Assembly (NCBI GenBank): GCA_002729235.1
Contig: PBTY01000098.1
Coordinates: 1-64,000 of the forward strand
Direction of reading: 5' to 3'
DNA length: 64,000 nt
Source: Rickettsiales bacterium
Lineage (GTDB): Bacteria > Bacteroidota > Bacteroidia > Cytophagales > Cyclobacteriaceae
The translations under genes and the position numbers were made by a program. Numbering within the stretch: the stretch's first letter is position 1; the number at the start of each line of letters is the position of its first letter. This document shows positions 47,667-56,144 of this stretch, piece after piece. The notes below the pieces were generated by a model that did no database searches, was not told where the DNA came from, and was given only the letters and a program-made list of their open reading frames with translations.

Positions 47667-48536
47667 ATGGCTCAAGCTGAAGCTTTTGAGATCACTACTG
47701 GTGATCAGACAAATATAAGTGCAACTCTCTATACTGGAGATACTAAAAGCAATCATTTAATTATTGTTTGCCCTGCTACTGGGGCTCCACAAGGATATTA
47801 TCGTGGATTTGCTGAATATGCAGCTGATTATAATGACTTTGACGTCATAACATTTGATTATCGTGGGATTGGGAAATCCCTTAATGGGTCGGTCATCGAC
47901 TGTAAGGCGAAAATGAGTGATTGGGGTATCTATGATTTGGAGTCCGTTATTAAATGGGGAGAGATAAAGTATGATAAACTATTTCTGATAGGTCACAGTG
48001 TGGCCGGACAGATATTCCCAAAGGCGAGTAGTCATTCAAAAATTACCGCAGCCTATTTCGTAGGTTCACAATCTGCTTATTATGGATGTTGGAAAGGCTT
48101 GTGGTTGCTCTATGTGCTGTTTTTCTGGTATTTTTTGATTCCAGTCACCACCTTTATTTTTGATTATTTGCCTGGCTGGGCAATGGGTGGAAGTATACCT
48201 ATTCCTAAAAATGTGGCATTGGAATGGCGTAAATGGGGAATACATAAAGAAGGAGTGCTGCAGGGAAACAAGACAATTATAGATCGTTTTGAGTCCGTTC
48301 GCATACCGATCCACTTTGTGAATATTGAAGATGATAAGTTGTTGGGTCCGTCCAAAGCGACTCAACGTTTGATGAGTCAGTATAAGAATGCGGTAACTAC
48401 TTTTCAGTTTATTTCACCTAAAAACCTGAAATTAAAGCACATTGGCCATTTTGGGTTCTTCAAAAAGCAGTTCAAAAAACCTTTATGGCCAATGCCAATG
48501 TTCTTTTTTACGCAGCACATCAAAAAGCTAGACTGA
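47667..48536 (+). CDS. Alpha/beta hydrolase
   Basis: From the ATG at 47667 the protein has 289 residues. The fold is visible from DVITFDYRGIGKSLNG (oxyanion strand region) and the nucleophile elbow LIGHSVAGQ, where the usual second glycine is alanine. A hydrophobic stretch (GLWLLYVLFFWYFLIPVT) in the lid region could contact membrane or lipid. The likely histidine is in HIGHFGFFKK. It belongs to a predicted hydrolase group close to COG4757. Substrate unknown. It converges on the KdsC-like gene with a 9-base overlap. Confidence 0.85.
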   Translation: MAQAEAFEITTGDQTNISATLYTGDTKSNHLIIVCPATGAPQGYYRGFAEYAADYNDFDVITFDYRGIGKSLNGSVIDCKAKMSDWGIYDLESVIKWGEIKYDKLFLIGHSVAGQIFPKASSHSKITAAYFVGSQSAYYGCWKGLWLLYVLFFWYFLIPVTTFIFDYLPGWAMGGSIPIPKNVALEWRKWGIHKEGVLQGNKTIIDRFESVRIPIHFVNIEDDKLLGPSKATQRLMSQYKNAVTTFQFISPKNLKLKHIGHFGFFKKQFKKPLWPMPMFFFTQHIKKLD

Positions 48537-49016
48537 TAAAATATATCGGTCGATAAATTCTCTGACAGCCGCGTCTCCACCTTTTCTTTCAAGAACAATA
48601 TGTGAGATGGCTTTGATTTGATCCACCGCATCTGCAGGACATACAGCCAAGCCAACGGTTTCCATGATTTCTTGATCGTTCACATCATCACCCATAAAAG
48701 CGATCTGATCAAATTCCAGATTGAGCCCATCCATCCATTCTTTAAGCACTTCTAGTTTTGGTCGTTGACCAACATAAAAATAGTTCATATTTAGAGAGTT
48801 GGCCCTGGAACTTACCATCTCAGCAACAAGACTATGGCTAATGATCCCCACTTCCACTCCGGCCTTCATCGCCAACCGTATGCCCATCCCATCTTTTGCA
48901 TGAAATTTTTTAAACTGTTTGCCATCCTCCATTACATAGATTCCCCCATCTGTCATGGTGCCATCTACATCCAGGATGATCATTTTAATGTTTTTTGCTT
49001 TTTCTATTGACATCAA
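48528..49016 (-). CDS. KdsC-like HAD phosphatase (KDO-8-phosphate phosphatase type)
   Basis: A 162-residue C0-type HAD enzyme. The nucleophile motif is LDVDGTMTDGGIYV, followed by FHAKDGMGIRLAMKAG, motif II ISHS, and FMGDDVNDQEIM with the Mg-binding aspartates. Size and motifs match KdsC, which makes KDO for lipopolysaccharide; related enzymes act on other sugar acids. It overlaps the DAHP synthase gene by four bases. Confidence 0.88.
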   Translation of the reverse strand: MMSIEKAKNIKMIILDVDGTMTDGGIYVMEDGKQFKKFHAKDGMGIRLAMKAGVEVGIISHSLVAEMVSSRANSLNMNYFYVGQRPKLEVLKEWMDGLNLEFDQIAFMGDDVNDQEIMETVGLAVCPADAVDQIKAISHIVLERKGGDAAVREFIDRYILSV

Positions 49017-50005
49017 ATTATGGTTCTGCCTACTGCTTTTGCTACTGGTTGCAGGCTATGGTACATCTGTTCAAATTCTTCAAAATTCAGTTGCTGCGAA
49101 GCGTCTGATAATGCTTTTTCTGGGGTGGGGTGTGTTTCTATGAGTAATCCGTCAATTCCCATGGCAACAGCAGCCCGGGTCAAATCAGGGACTCCATAGC
49201 GATAACCCATAGCATGACTCGGGTCTACAAAAATTGGGAGATTAACGTGATGCTTGATGTACGCGACTCCAGTCAAATCAAGCGTAAATCGGGATTTGGA
49301 CTCGAAGGTACGTATGCCTCTTTCGCAAAGTATGACATTTGGGTTGCCTTGAGATAGTATAAATTCTGCTGCCTGAACGAATTCTTGAAGTGTTGATCCA
49401 AATCCCCTTTTTAGTAAAACGGGTTTGTCTGATTGGCCACATCTTCGCAAAATGGAAGTGTCATACATGGCTTTGGTGCCGATTTGGACTATATCGGTAT
49501 GTTCTATTACCAAATCTACGTGACTGCTGTCTTTTACTTCAGTGATGATGTTTAGTCCATGCTTTTCACGAACCTTTACCAATAATTTGAGGCCTTCTTC
49601 GCCAAGGCCCTGGAAAGTGTATGGGCTTGTTCTTGGTTTGAAACAACCAGCTCGCAACGTCTTGATTCCGAGGCTTTTGATGAAAGCAGCAGTTTGGTCT
49701 AGTTGTTCCCATGATTCCACACTGCATGGTCCTCCAATTAGATGGGTATTAATTCCATCACCAATAGTGAGGTCCCCAAGTTGGATGTGTCTTTTTGATA
49801 CGTATGATTTATCAGCAAGCTGTATGTCAGAGTTCATGACATAGTAGTTACTGATGATCGATTCAAATTGCGGAGGAACTTGCTTTAGGCTTGAAGACGA
49901 AACTAGAATAGGCTCATTGTCTTGCTGAAAGACAATTCCTTGTATCACACCTCTCAATTCTTCAATTTGAGTACCTGTTGTATCTTTTTTGAAATGAATA
50001 ATCAT
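49013..50005 (-). CDS. aroF: 3-deoxy-7-phosphoheptulonate (DAHP) synthase, type I beta
   Basis: A 330-residue enzyme that starts the shikimate pathway. Residues 1-80 form a ferredoxin-like regulatory domain of the Thermotoga kind (MIIHFKKDTTGTQIEELRGV). The barrel starts near 88 and shows HLIGGPCSVES, LRAGCFKPRTSPYTFQG, LLKRGFG and the metal-binding DPSHAMGYR. The N-terminal domain usually confers feedback inhibition by aromatic amino acids. It overlaps the phosphatase gene downstream. The subgroup is clear but the exact gene symbol varies among genomes. Confidence 0.93.
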   Translation of the reverse strand: MIIHFKKDTTGTQIEELRGVIQGIVFQQDNEPILVSSSSLKQVPPQFESIISNYYVMNSDIQLADKSYVSKRHIQLGDLTIGDGINTHLIGGPCSVESWEQLDQTAAFIKSLGIKTLRAGCFKPRTSPYTFQGLGEEGLKLLVKVREKHGLNIITEVKDSSHVDLVIEHTDIVQIGTKAMYDTSILRRCGQSDKPVLLKRGFGSTLQEFVQAAEFILSQGNPNVILCERGIRTFESKSRFTLDLTGVAYIKHHVNLPIFVDPSHAMGYRYGVPDLTRAAVAMGIDGLLIETHPTPEKALSDASQQLNFEEFEQMYHSLQPVAKAVGRTII

Positions 50006-50025
50006 TGTTGCTGTTTGGGTTAAGC

Positions 50026-50033
50026 CAAAGATA
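50026..50033 (-). promoter_or_regulatory. -7 element of the DAHP synthase gene
   Basis: On the minus strand TATCTTTG matches the consensus and lies 20 bases from the start codon, giving a very short leader. No TTTG appears at the expected distance upstream. Confidence 0.45.
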
Positions 50034-50120
50034 AAGCGATTACTAGTTGTAACCTCTCTTTGTTTGGTGAGTATCTTAAGTGATTATTGATCAAAAACAC
50101 AAAATAGGTTTAGGAATCCT

Positions 50121-50157
50121 AAGGCTCACTCATTACACGAGTGGGCTTTTATTTTTG
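50121..50157 (+). terminator. Terminator-like hairpin ahead of the threonine aldolase gene
   Basis: AAGGCTCACTC, a 7-base loop and GAGTGGGCTTT form a stem with two G-U pairs, followed by TATTTTTGG on the plus strand. It stands between divergent genes, where no upstream plus-strand coding gene needs termination. It may be a leader attenuator of the aldolase gene or the end of an unannotated small RNA. Confidence 0.5.
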
Positions 50158-50182
50158 GTAGAGTATTGGATATTTTAGTCCC

Positions 50183-51196
50183 ATGATAGACTTAAGAAGT
50201 GATACGGTTACCAAGCCCACCACAGGCATGTTAGAGGCCATGATGTCCGCTGAAGTAGGAGATGATGTTTTTGAAAGTGACCCAACTGTAAACAAGCTTC
50301 AAGAACGATTAGCTGGAATGTTTGGGATGGACGCTGCCTTGTATTGTCCTTCCGGTACAATGAGTAATCAAATTGCGTTTAGAGTCGCTACCAGACCACA
50401 AGATGAAGTGATTTGTGATAAACGTTCTCACATCTATTTATATGAAGGAGGTGGATTAGCTTATAATTCTATGCTGTCTCCCAAATTGCTTGATGGAGAT
50501 AGAGGACGACTGACGGCAGATATGATTTCTTCCAATATCAATCCTCCAGATGATGTTCATTGTCCTAGAACGTCTATAGTTGGTTTGGAAAATACAGTCA
50601 ATAAGGGAGGTGGATGTTTTTACGACTTGAATGAGATCAAAGCCATCCGTAAGGTTTGTGATGAACATGATTTACACTTACATTTAGATGGGGCACGCCT
50701 ATTCAATGCTCTTGTGGAAACAGAGGAGCAACCATCTGAGTATGGAACACTTTTTAATACCATTTCGATTTGTTTTTCCAAAGGGTTAGGAGCACCTGTG
50801 GGGTCTGTTTTATTGGGATCAAAAGTACAAATTAAAGAAGCGAAGCGCGTGCGAAAAGTGCTGGGAGGAGGCATGAGGCAGGTAGGCTATTTAGCTGCAG
50901 CGTGTATCTATGCACTGGATAATCATGTAGATCGATTGAAAGAAGATCATGTAAGAGCAAGAGTCCTTGGGGAAGAAATGGCCAAAAAAGGTTTTGTGGA
51001 TGAGGTTTTACCTGTAGAAACCAATATTGTGATTTCAGAACTTACTAATATTACTCCTAAGCAGTTGTTAGCAAAGTTCGAACAATCAGGACTTCACGCA
51101 GTTGCTTTTGGACCACAAGCTGTGAGATTTGTGACTCATCTAAATTTTGATGATAATCAACTTGATCAGGCAGTGGACATAATCAGACGTCTATGA
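50183..51196 (+). CDS. L-threonine aldolase (low-specificity type)
   Basis: A 337-residue PLP enzyme that splits threonine or allo-threonine into glycine and acetaldehyde. It starts with the diagnostic MIDLRSDTVTKPT, continues with GDDVFESDPTVNKLQ, and carries the PLP lysine in ISICFSKGLGAPVGS. HLHLDGARLFNA is also typical. Stereospecificity cannot be read. The next gene, a DUF4348-like lipoprotein, overlaps its stop by four bases. Confidence 0.94.
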   Translation: MIDLRSDTVTKPTTGMLEAMMSAEVGDDVFESDPTVNKLQERLAGMFGMDAALYCPSGTMSNQIAFRVATRPQDEVICDKRSHIYLYEGGGLAYNSMLSPKLLDGDRGRLTADMISSNINPPDDVHCPRTSIVGLENTVNKGGGCFYDLNEIKAIRKVCDEHDLHLHLDGARLFNALVETEEQPSEYGTLFNTISICFSKGLGAPVGSVLLGSKVQIKEAKRVRKVLGGGMRQVGYLAAACIYALDNHVDRLKEDHVRARVLGEEMAKKGFVDEVLPVETNIVISELTNITPKQLLAKFEQSGLHAVAFGPQAVRFVTHLNFDDNQLDQAVDIIRRL

Positions 51197-51585
51197 AAAA
51201 ACTCGCTATGTATGCTACAGTGGTCATGTTTATGGCTGGCTGTAGCAATAAGGTCACCATATCAAAAATAGATGAACCTTTTGACTCTTTTTATGATCAG
51301 TTCCACTCGGATATTGATTTTCAGCTTTCACGGGTCCAATTTCCGCTAGGGGGGGAGTTGGTCTCTATTGATGGAGGGGAACCATGGACCAAAGAAGACT
51401 GGGAGCCACACCTGCAAAAAGTAACGGACATCTCTGATCCTGAATACGATACAGAAATAATTAGAAAGGATGAGGAGGTAATTGATAAGGTCTGGTTGAG
51501 GGACTCAGGATTTTCAATTGAACGAAGGTTTGAGAAAATTAAAGGTAAATGGTATCTGGTTTATTACCAGACGGTTAACCTTTAA
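51193..51585 (+). CDS. DUF4348-like lipoprotein
   Basis: A 130-residue protein with a lipoprotein signal (MYATVVMFMAGCSNK). The following FDSFYDQFHSDIDFQLSRVQ and FPLGG segments match the DUF4348 pattern, a family of small Bacteroidota lipoproteins without known function. ATGA overlap with the threonine aldolase gene implies coupled translation, which is unexpected for such different products. Its end overlaps the converging EamA gene. Confidence 0.78.
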   Translation: MKKLAMYATVVMFMAGCSNKVTISKIDEPFDSFYDQFHSDIDFQLSRVQFPLGGELVSIDGGEPWTKEDWEPHLQKVTDISDPEYDTEIIRKDEEVIDKVWLRDSGFSIERRFEKIKGKWYLVYYQTVNL

Positions 51586-52459
51586 ATGGTCTCACGATCA
51601 ATCCAACTCCAAGGAATACGAGGACTGCAGCTATCAAGTGGACCAGTGTAAGCCTTTCGTCATAAAAGAGATTGGCTATTAATACCGCAAAAACTGGCTG
51701 TACATAAATATAAGCTCCTACGGTAGAAGGATTCACTTTTTTCATTGCCCAAATATTGAGTAAATAGACCAGGAAAGTGACGCCTACAATTACGAAGGCC
51801 ATGGCATAGTAGGTTTGAATGGTGAATATCGACCAGTTAGTAGCTGATAGTTCACTCCAACCTACAGGTAATACGAGGAAGAAACCGATTAAGAAGATCC
51901 ATTTGGATAAAGTGATCGGGTCATATTTGCTAAGTAATGGTTTTACCAGCACCAGATAAGTACCGTAACTCATAGCATTTAACACAACTAAAAGGTCTCC
52001 TCTCCAATCCCCTTGACTCGCAGATGCTTTACCAAGGTAAATAATTAATGCCGCTCCTATGAAACCAATTAATAATCCAAAGATTTTGTAACCAGTAACT
52101 CGTTCCTTGATGAGAATGGTTGAGGTTATGAAAACCATAGCTGGAGTAAGTGTCATAATAATTGACCCGCTAATTGCGGATGTGAGGCTCACTCCTTTGA
52201 AAAAAGCCAGCATATTAATGCCTACTCCAAAAAGGGCGCAAAGGAAGATTCTTCCACCATCTTTCTTCCAATTGACAGTTGATTTTATGCCAAGGCTGAT
52301 TAACCAAAAAAGAATAGTTGCAATGGCAACACGGGCTACAATAAAGCCAAAAGGTTTGATGTATTCTGGAGTGACCGTTTTTACGACACTGTAGTTAGCA
52401 CCATATAAAATGCCTACGAACAGAAGAGTCAGATGTCTTTTGGTTTCAGAAAGATTCAA
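51575..52459 (-). CDS. EamA-family (DMT) transporter
   Basis: A 294-residue protein with ten hydrophobic segments arranged as two EamA repeats (about 8-145 and 155-290), the second ending in YDERLTLVHLIAAVLVFLGVG. The VARVAIATILFWL and SAISGSIIMTLTPAMVFI segments are typical. Family members export amino acids or other small metabolites; the substrate is not predictable. It is seven bases downstream of the methyltransferase gene and probably cotranscribed. Confidence 0.9.
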   Translation of the reverse strand: MNLSETKRHLTLLFVGILYGANYSVVKTVTPEYIKPFGFIVARVAIATILFWLISLGIKSTVNWKKDGGRIFLCALFGVGINMLAFFKGVSLTSAISGSIIMTLTPAMVFITSTILIKERVTGYKIFGLLIGFIGAALIIYLGKASASQGDWRGDLLVVLNAMSYGTYLVLVKPLLSKYDPITLSKWIFLIGFFLVLPVGWSELSATNWSIFTIQTYYAMAFVIVGVTFLVYLLNIWAMKKVNPSTVGAYIYVQPVFAVLIANLFYDERLTLVHLIAAVLVFLGVGLIVRPFKG

Positions 52460-52466
52460 GGAGCGG

Positions 52467-53189
52467 TTAAGATTTAGAGCTAATCATCTTCATCACAAAG
52501 TAATAGACGACAGAGGCAACCATCATAATGATCCAAAAGGCATTCTCTGATAGAAAAATAATTAGACTTTGGTGTGAACCCATGGCGTGTGCTACTTGAA
52601 AGAAAAAGTAAGTAATGAAGATGGCAGCAATTCCATTTTTCTCTTTTCTTAAAACTTTTCTCCAATTAAATGCCATATAAGACTTATCATATTGATGGAA
52701 GTTGGGAAAGAAAGCTGGAGTTTGATGTTTCCACTCGAGATACATGAATCCAAATCGTTTCTCAAGAAATTCTTCTTCAACACGGATAATGTGAACATAG
52801 AACCAGATGAAGAAAATAAGAAAGGCCAGACAAAACAAGGTGCTATAACTCAGCATTGCCACAGGAAGCCAAATAATGAAATTGGCCAGGTAAAGTGGGT
52901 GACGAACTACAGAGTAAAGACCTGTCATATTTAGATTAGTGGCGAGTTGTCTTCCTTTATTTCTTCCAGAGGTTCCTTTTGGGGAGTATCCTACAGCATG
53001 AACCCGCATGGCAAACCCCAGCAATGAAACGGATAGACAAGCATAATCATAATAGCTATCGTATTGATTACCTGCCAGATAATGGTTGTATCTAACGAGA
53101 AGACCTATGATCAAAAACAGCACAGGAATTTCTCCCCGATAGCGAAATAGAAAATTTCCAATCTTTTCCTCATTTTGTTTTGATATCAT
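52467..53189 (-). CDS. Membrane methyltransferase of the ICMT/PEMT family
   Basis: A 240-residue protein with about six hydrophobic segments. The SAM-binding signature is LYSVVRHPLYLANFIIWL and IIRVEEEFLEKRFGFMYLEW, where the RHP and EE elements are conserved. ATNLNMTGLYSVVRHP resembles bacterial lipid methyltransferases such as lipid A phosphate or phospholipid enzymes, but the acceptor is not certain. A further hydrophobic C-terminal tail (WIIMMVASVVYYFVM) follows. It leads the EamA gene. Confidence 0.82.
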   Translation of the reverse strand: MISKQNEEKIGNFLFRYRGEIPVLFLIIGLLVRYNHYLAGNQYDSYYDYACLSVSLLGFAMRVHAVGYSPKGTSGRNKGRQLATNLNMTGLYSVVRHPLYLANFIIWLPVAMLSYSTLFCLAFLIFFIWFYVHIIRVEEEFLEKRFGFMYLEWKHQTPAFFPNFHQYDKSYMAFNWRKVLRKEKNGIAAIFITYFFFQVAHAMGSHQSLIIFLSENAFWIIMMVASVVYYFVMKMISSKS

Positions 53190-53272
53190 CAGTGCTCGTT
53201 TAGAGTTATTCTAAATTAGATAAGTAATCGATTAACCCTTTAAAGTGTTAAAATTTTTATCCTAAAAAACTT

Positions 53273-53301
53273 TTTGCAAACGTTTGCAATGTTTAATATT
53301 G
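53273..53301 (+). promoter_or_regulatory. Promoter overlapped by a LacI-type palindrome
   Basis: TTGCAAACGTTTGCAA at 53274-53289 is a perfect 16-bp palindrome with the central CG typical of LacI/GalR-family operators. TTTG (53273-53276), 17 bases and TAATATTG (53294-53301) make a near-consensus promoter, so the palindrome lies on top of it. A bound protein should block transcription. Confidence 0.55.
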
Positions 53302-53330
53302 TACTCTCACAATATCTAAAACTCGTTAGT

Positions 53331-53651
53331 ATGATTTTTACAGATATAGACCGGAAAACCATGCAGTCTTTGTGTACACTAGCCAAGTTGGTGAATGATC
53401 CTGAGACAAAGAGGGAGGGTATTGTAGTCGTCGGTCAACACTTAGGCGTGCCTAAAGAAGACACGCTTGAAGTGTTGGAAGAATGGGAGGAAACAGATAC
53501 ACTAGAGCTTCGCAATGAAGAGGATAAAAGAGGTTTTGTGAATTTTTGTTTTTCCTACATGACGAACAATTATAACCCCATTACGTCTGAGTTGGAGCTT
53601 TACGGTGAGGTCGTAAGCACCCTGGGACTTAAGACCAGATCAGATAATTAA
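53331..53651 (+). CDS. Hypothetical acidic protein
   Basis: From the ATG at 53331 the product has 106 residues, is acidic and helical (MQSLCTLAKLVNDPETKREG, LEVLEEWEETDTLEL), with no signal peptide or membrane segment. Longer frames run back through the palindrome and promoter and are less likely. It faintly recalls TerB-like helical proteins, but I would not assign it. A strong terminator follows, so it is a single-gene unit under the palindrome. Confidence 0.72.
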   Translation: MIFTDIDRKTMQSLCTLAKLVNDPETKREGIVVVGQHLGVPKEDTLEVLEEWEETDTLELRNEEDKRGFVNFCFSYMTNNYNPITSELELYGEVVSTLGLKTRSDN

Positions 53652-53680
53652 CAATGTTACCCTAAACAACAACTAAACTA

Positions 53681-53716
53681 AATAACCTCGGTATTCTTAC
53701 CGGGGTTATTTTTTTA
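53681..53716. terminator. Terminator between converging genes
   Basis: AATAACCTCGGTA and TACCGGGGTTATT form a 13-bp stem with a four-base loop, followed by seven T on the plus strand. Confidence 0.93.
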
Positions 53717-54610
53717 TTCATCAGTAGGAAGTCCCTCTGCAGACCAGTCCCGGATTAATAGGAAATTTTGCCCACCTTCAGACCAGAGGATTTCGTTCCA
53801 ACTAATGAATTCAATCTTTTGTTGAGAGTTGGAATACGTGAGATTCTTATCATCTTGAAGTTGAAGGTTTTGATATCCGGAGTGATCAGGTTTAATAGTA
53901 TTGACTTGTAGGTTCTCACCTAAGGTTAAATAGTGGAGTTCGAGAAGATCATTCTCTCTGTAAGTTTTTATTTCAAAACTGTTCTCAAACACTTTTTGAA
54001 TTATCCATTTAGTTCCGCTTTCATTGGTGAACTGACCATAGAGCATTTTGCTAAGCACTTTTACATTTTGATCAACCCCCCTGTTGTACATTTTGGTTGA
54101 TAGTTTAATGGCTTCCTCCAGCTTTTGTGCAATATTCTGACTGTAGTTTTCCAGGCTGTCTTCTAAAAATTCTGGTATTGAAATGTAGATAAAGGATTGG
54201 TTGGTTGCCATTCTTCCATTTTTTACCCGTCGAATACTTTTTTCGTAGGCTCCAACTCGAATGACCTTTCCTTTGACTAGTCGCCCTGCGTTGGAAGTGT
54301 TTTTTTGTACTTGAATTGTAAAAGGATTCAGTTCCTCTAGTCGAAAATTCAACTGTAAATAAGTTTTGTCACTGACCGCTTCAATTTCTGGAGAGTTGAT
54401 GTTCTTGATGGTGACAGTCTCCGAGTGATCATTAAAAGTGAATCGATTAATCCACCACTCATCATCCGTTTCATTATAGTAATTGTACGTCAATTTATCT
54501 TCAAGCCATTCAATGGTTGATTCAAATCTCGCACTATCTTCATATGTAGCTTGGGCATTCAGTATTGTAGTGAAGCCAATACATGCCAAGTAGGTCATTA
54601 GGTTTTTCAT
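53714..54610 (-). CDS. Hypothetical exported protein
   Basis: A 298-residue protein with an N-terminal signal peptide (LMTYLACIGFTTILNAQ) and a soluble beta-rich region. I do not recognise a family. The C-terminus (LLIRDWSAEGLPTDE) shows no sorting domain or anchor, so it may stay in the periplasm. It is transcribed away from rarA. Confidence 0.75.
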   Translation of the reverse strand: MKNLMTYLACIGFTTILNAQATYEDSARFESTIEWLEDKLTYNYYNETDDEWWINRFTFNDHSETVTIKNINSPEIEAVSDKTYLQLNFRLEELNPFTIQVQKNTSNAGRLVKGKVIRVGAYEKSIRRVKNGRMATNQSFIYISIPEFLEDSLENYSQNIAQKLEEAIKLSTKMYNRGVDQNVKVLSKMLYGQFTNESGTKWIIQKVFENSFEIKTYRENDLLELHYLTLGENLQVNTIKPDHSGYQNLQLQDDKNLTYSNSQQKIEFISWNEILWSEGGQNFLLIRDWSAEGLPTDE

Positions 54611-54682
54611 AGCTGTGGGTTCCTTAAACCAAGTTAATTCAATAGAATTTTAAGCTTAGCCTTATTAATTATTCTATTGAAT

Positions 54683-54810
54683 TATGACGATATAATTCCT
54701 CCCTAGAATTATATGTCAGGTTCAACCGCTGCGGCGGACCGTCCTGACAAAGTAAAGCTTTCGTCAGCCCTTTGGGCAAATTATGCTATGGAGCATAATT
54801 TGGGTTAAAA
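54683..54810 (+). repeat. Interspersed multi-hairpin repeat, copy 2
   Basis: Same element order and orientation as 46469-46576, with a longer first hairpin: GTCAGG and CCTGAC enclose CCGCTGCGGCGG here. The last hairpin is extended by GCT/AGC pairs (AAATTATGCTATGGAGCATAATTT region, 54778-54801). Its right end supplies the TTTG at 54799-54802 that may act as the rarA -33 element. Confidence 0.7.
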
Positions 54811-54826
54811 TTAACCAATATCTTTG
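54799..54826 (+). promoter_or_regulatory. Candidate rarA promoter, near leaderless
   Basis: TTTG (54799-54802), 16 bases and TATCTTTG (54819-54826). The -7 element is perfect and ends 8 bases before the ATG, so the transcript would have almost no 5' leader. Confidence 0.5.
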
Positions 54827-54834
54827 ACCCAATC

Positions 54835-56106
54835 ATGTTTCAGGATAATTCACCATTAGCAGAACGTATGCGCCCCTCATCTCTTGATCACTTAATTGGT
54901 CAGGAGCACTTGGTAGGTCCAAAAGGAATTTTACGCCGATCCATAGATGCGGGTCGGGTTCCATCTATGATCCTATGGGGGCCTCCAGGTACAGGGAAAA
55001 CAACCCTGGCAAATATCATTGCTAATCAAGTAAAGCTACCATTTCATACCTTGAGTGCCATAAGTGCGGGAGTGAAAGATGTTCGGGAAGTGATTGGGAG
55101 TATTCGTCCGGGAAGTAAGGCCATTTTATTTATCGATGAGATTCATCGCTTTAACAAAAGCCAGCAAGATGCCTTGCTTGGTGCTGTAGAAAAAGGCACT
55201 ATAACTCTGATAGGTGCAACAACAGAAAACCCAAGTTTTGAGGTCAATGCGGCACTTTTATCCAGATGTCAGGTTTATACATTGAATCATTTGACAAAGG
55301 AGCAACTTCGATCCATCATCGATCAGGCAGTGGCAGAGGATGCTGAGATGAAAAAGATCGATATTGACATCCAGGAGTCTGAGGCTTTATTTAATCTATC
55401 AGGAGGTGATGCAAGAAAATTGCTCAATCTATTCGAACTGGTCATAAAAAGCTTTGAGAAAGAAGGGAAATCAGAATTGACTGATGAGCGAGTAATTGAC
55501 GTGGCTCAGAGAAAGACCGTGCTCTATGATAAGAAAGGAGAGATGCATTATGACATCATATCCGCTTTTATCAAATCTATCCGGGGAAGTGACCCGAATG
55601 CGGCCGTGTATTATTTAGCTAGAATGATTGAAGGTGGAGAAGATGTCAAATTTATTGCTCGTCGATTGTTAATTCTTGCATCAGAAGACATTGGAAATGC
55701 AAATCCGACAGCACTGGTCATTGCTAACTCTACTTTTCAGGCAGTGAATGTTATCGGTTATCCTGAATCGAGAATTTTGTTGTCACAGTGTGTGACTTAT
55801 TTAGCTTGCTCTCCAAAAAGCAATGCTAGCTACATGGCTATTAATAAAGCACAGCAGGAAGTTAGTCGCTCGGGTGATCTTCAGGTTCCAATGGCTATTC
55901 GCAATGCGCCTACTAAATTGATGAAAGATCAAGGGTATGGGAAGGGTTACAAATACGCACATGATTATCCAGGTGGTTTTGCTGAGATGGAATTTTTACC
56001 TGAAGCGTTGCAAAACACCACTTTTTATGAGCCTGGCAAAAATGCTCGTGAAGAAGAAATGCGTAAGTTTCTGAAAAACCGGTGGAAGGATAAGTATGGG
56101 TATTAA
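54835..56106 (+). CDS. rarA: Replication-associated recombination protein A (MgsA/WRNIP1 AAA ATPase)
   Basis: A 423-residue AAA+ clamp-loader-like ATPase acting at stalled replication forks. Walker A is [13 protein letters not shown] at about 45-57 and Walker [20 protein letters not shown]; the sensor 1 [17 protein letters not shown] follows. The C-terminal tetramerisation region includes [15 protein letters not shown] and [17 protein letters not shown]. Length and motifs are standard. Confidence 0.97.
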   Translation: MFQDNSPLAERMRPSSLDHLIGQEHLVGPKGILRRSIDAGRVPSMILWGPPGTGKTTLANIIANQVKLPFHTLSAISAGVKDVREVIGSIRPGSKAILFIDEIHRFNKSQQDALLGAVEKGTITLIGATTENPSFEVNAALLSRCQVYTLNHLTKEQLRSIIDQAVAEDAEMKKIDIDIQESEALFNLSGGDARKLLNLFELVIKSFEKEGKSELTDERVIDVAQRKTVLYDKKGEMHYDIISAFIKSIRGSDPNAAVYYLARMIEGGEDVKFIARRLLILASEDIGNANPTALVIANSTFQAVNVIGYPESRILLSQCVTYLACSPKSNASYMAINKAQQEVSRSGDLQVPMAIRNAPTKLMKDQGYGKGYKYAHDYPGGFAEMEFLPEALQNTTFYEPGKNAREEEMRKFLKNRWKDKYGY

Positions 56107-56144
56107 AAATATCCCTCACAGATAAATGCTGCGAGGGGTAATTT

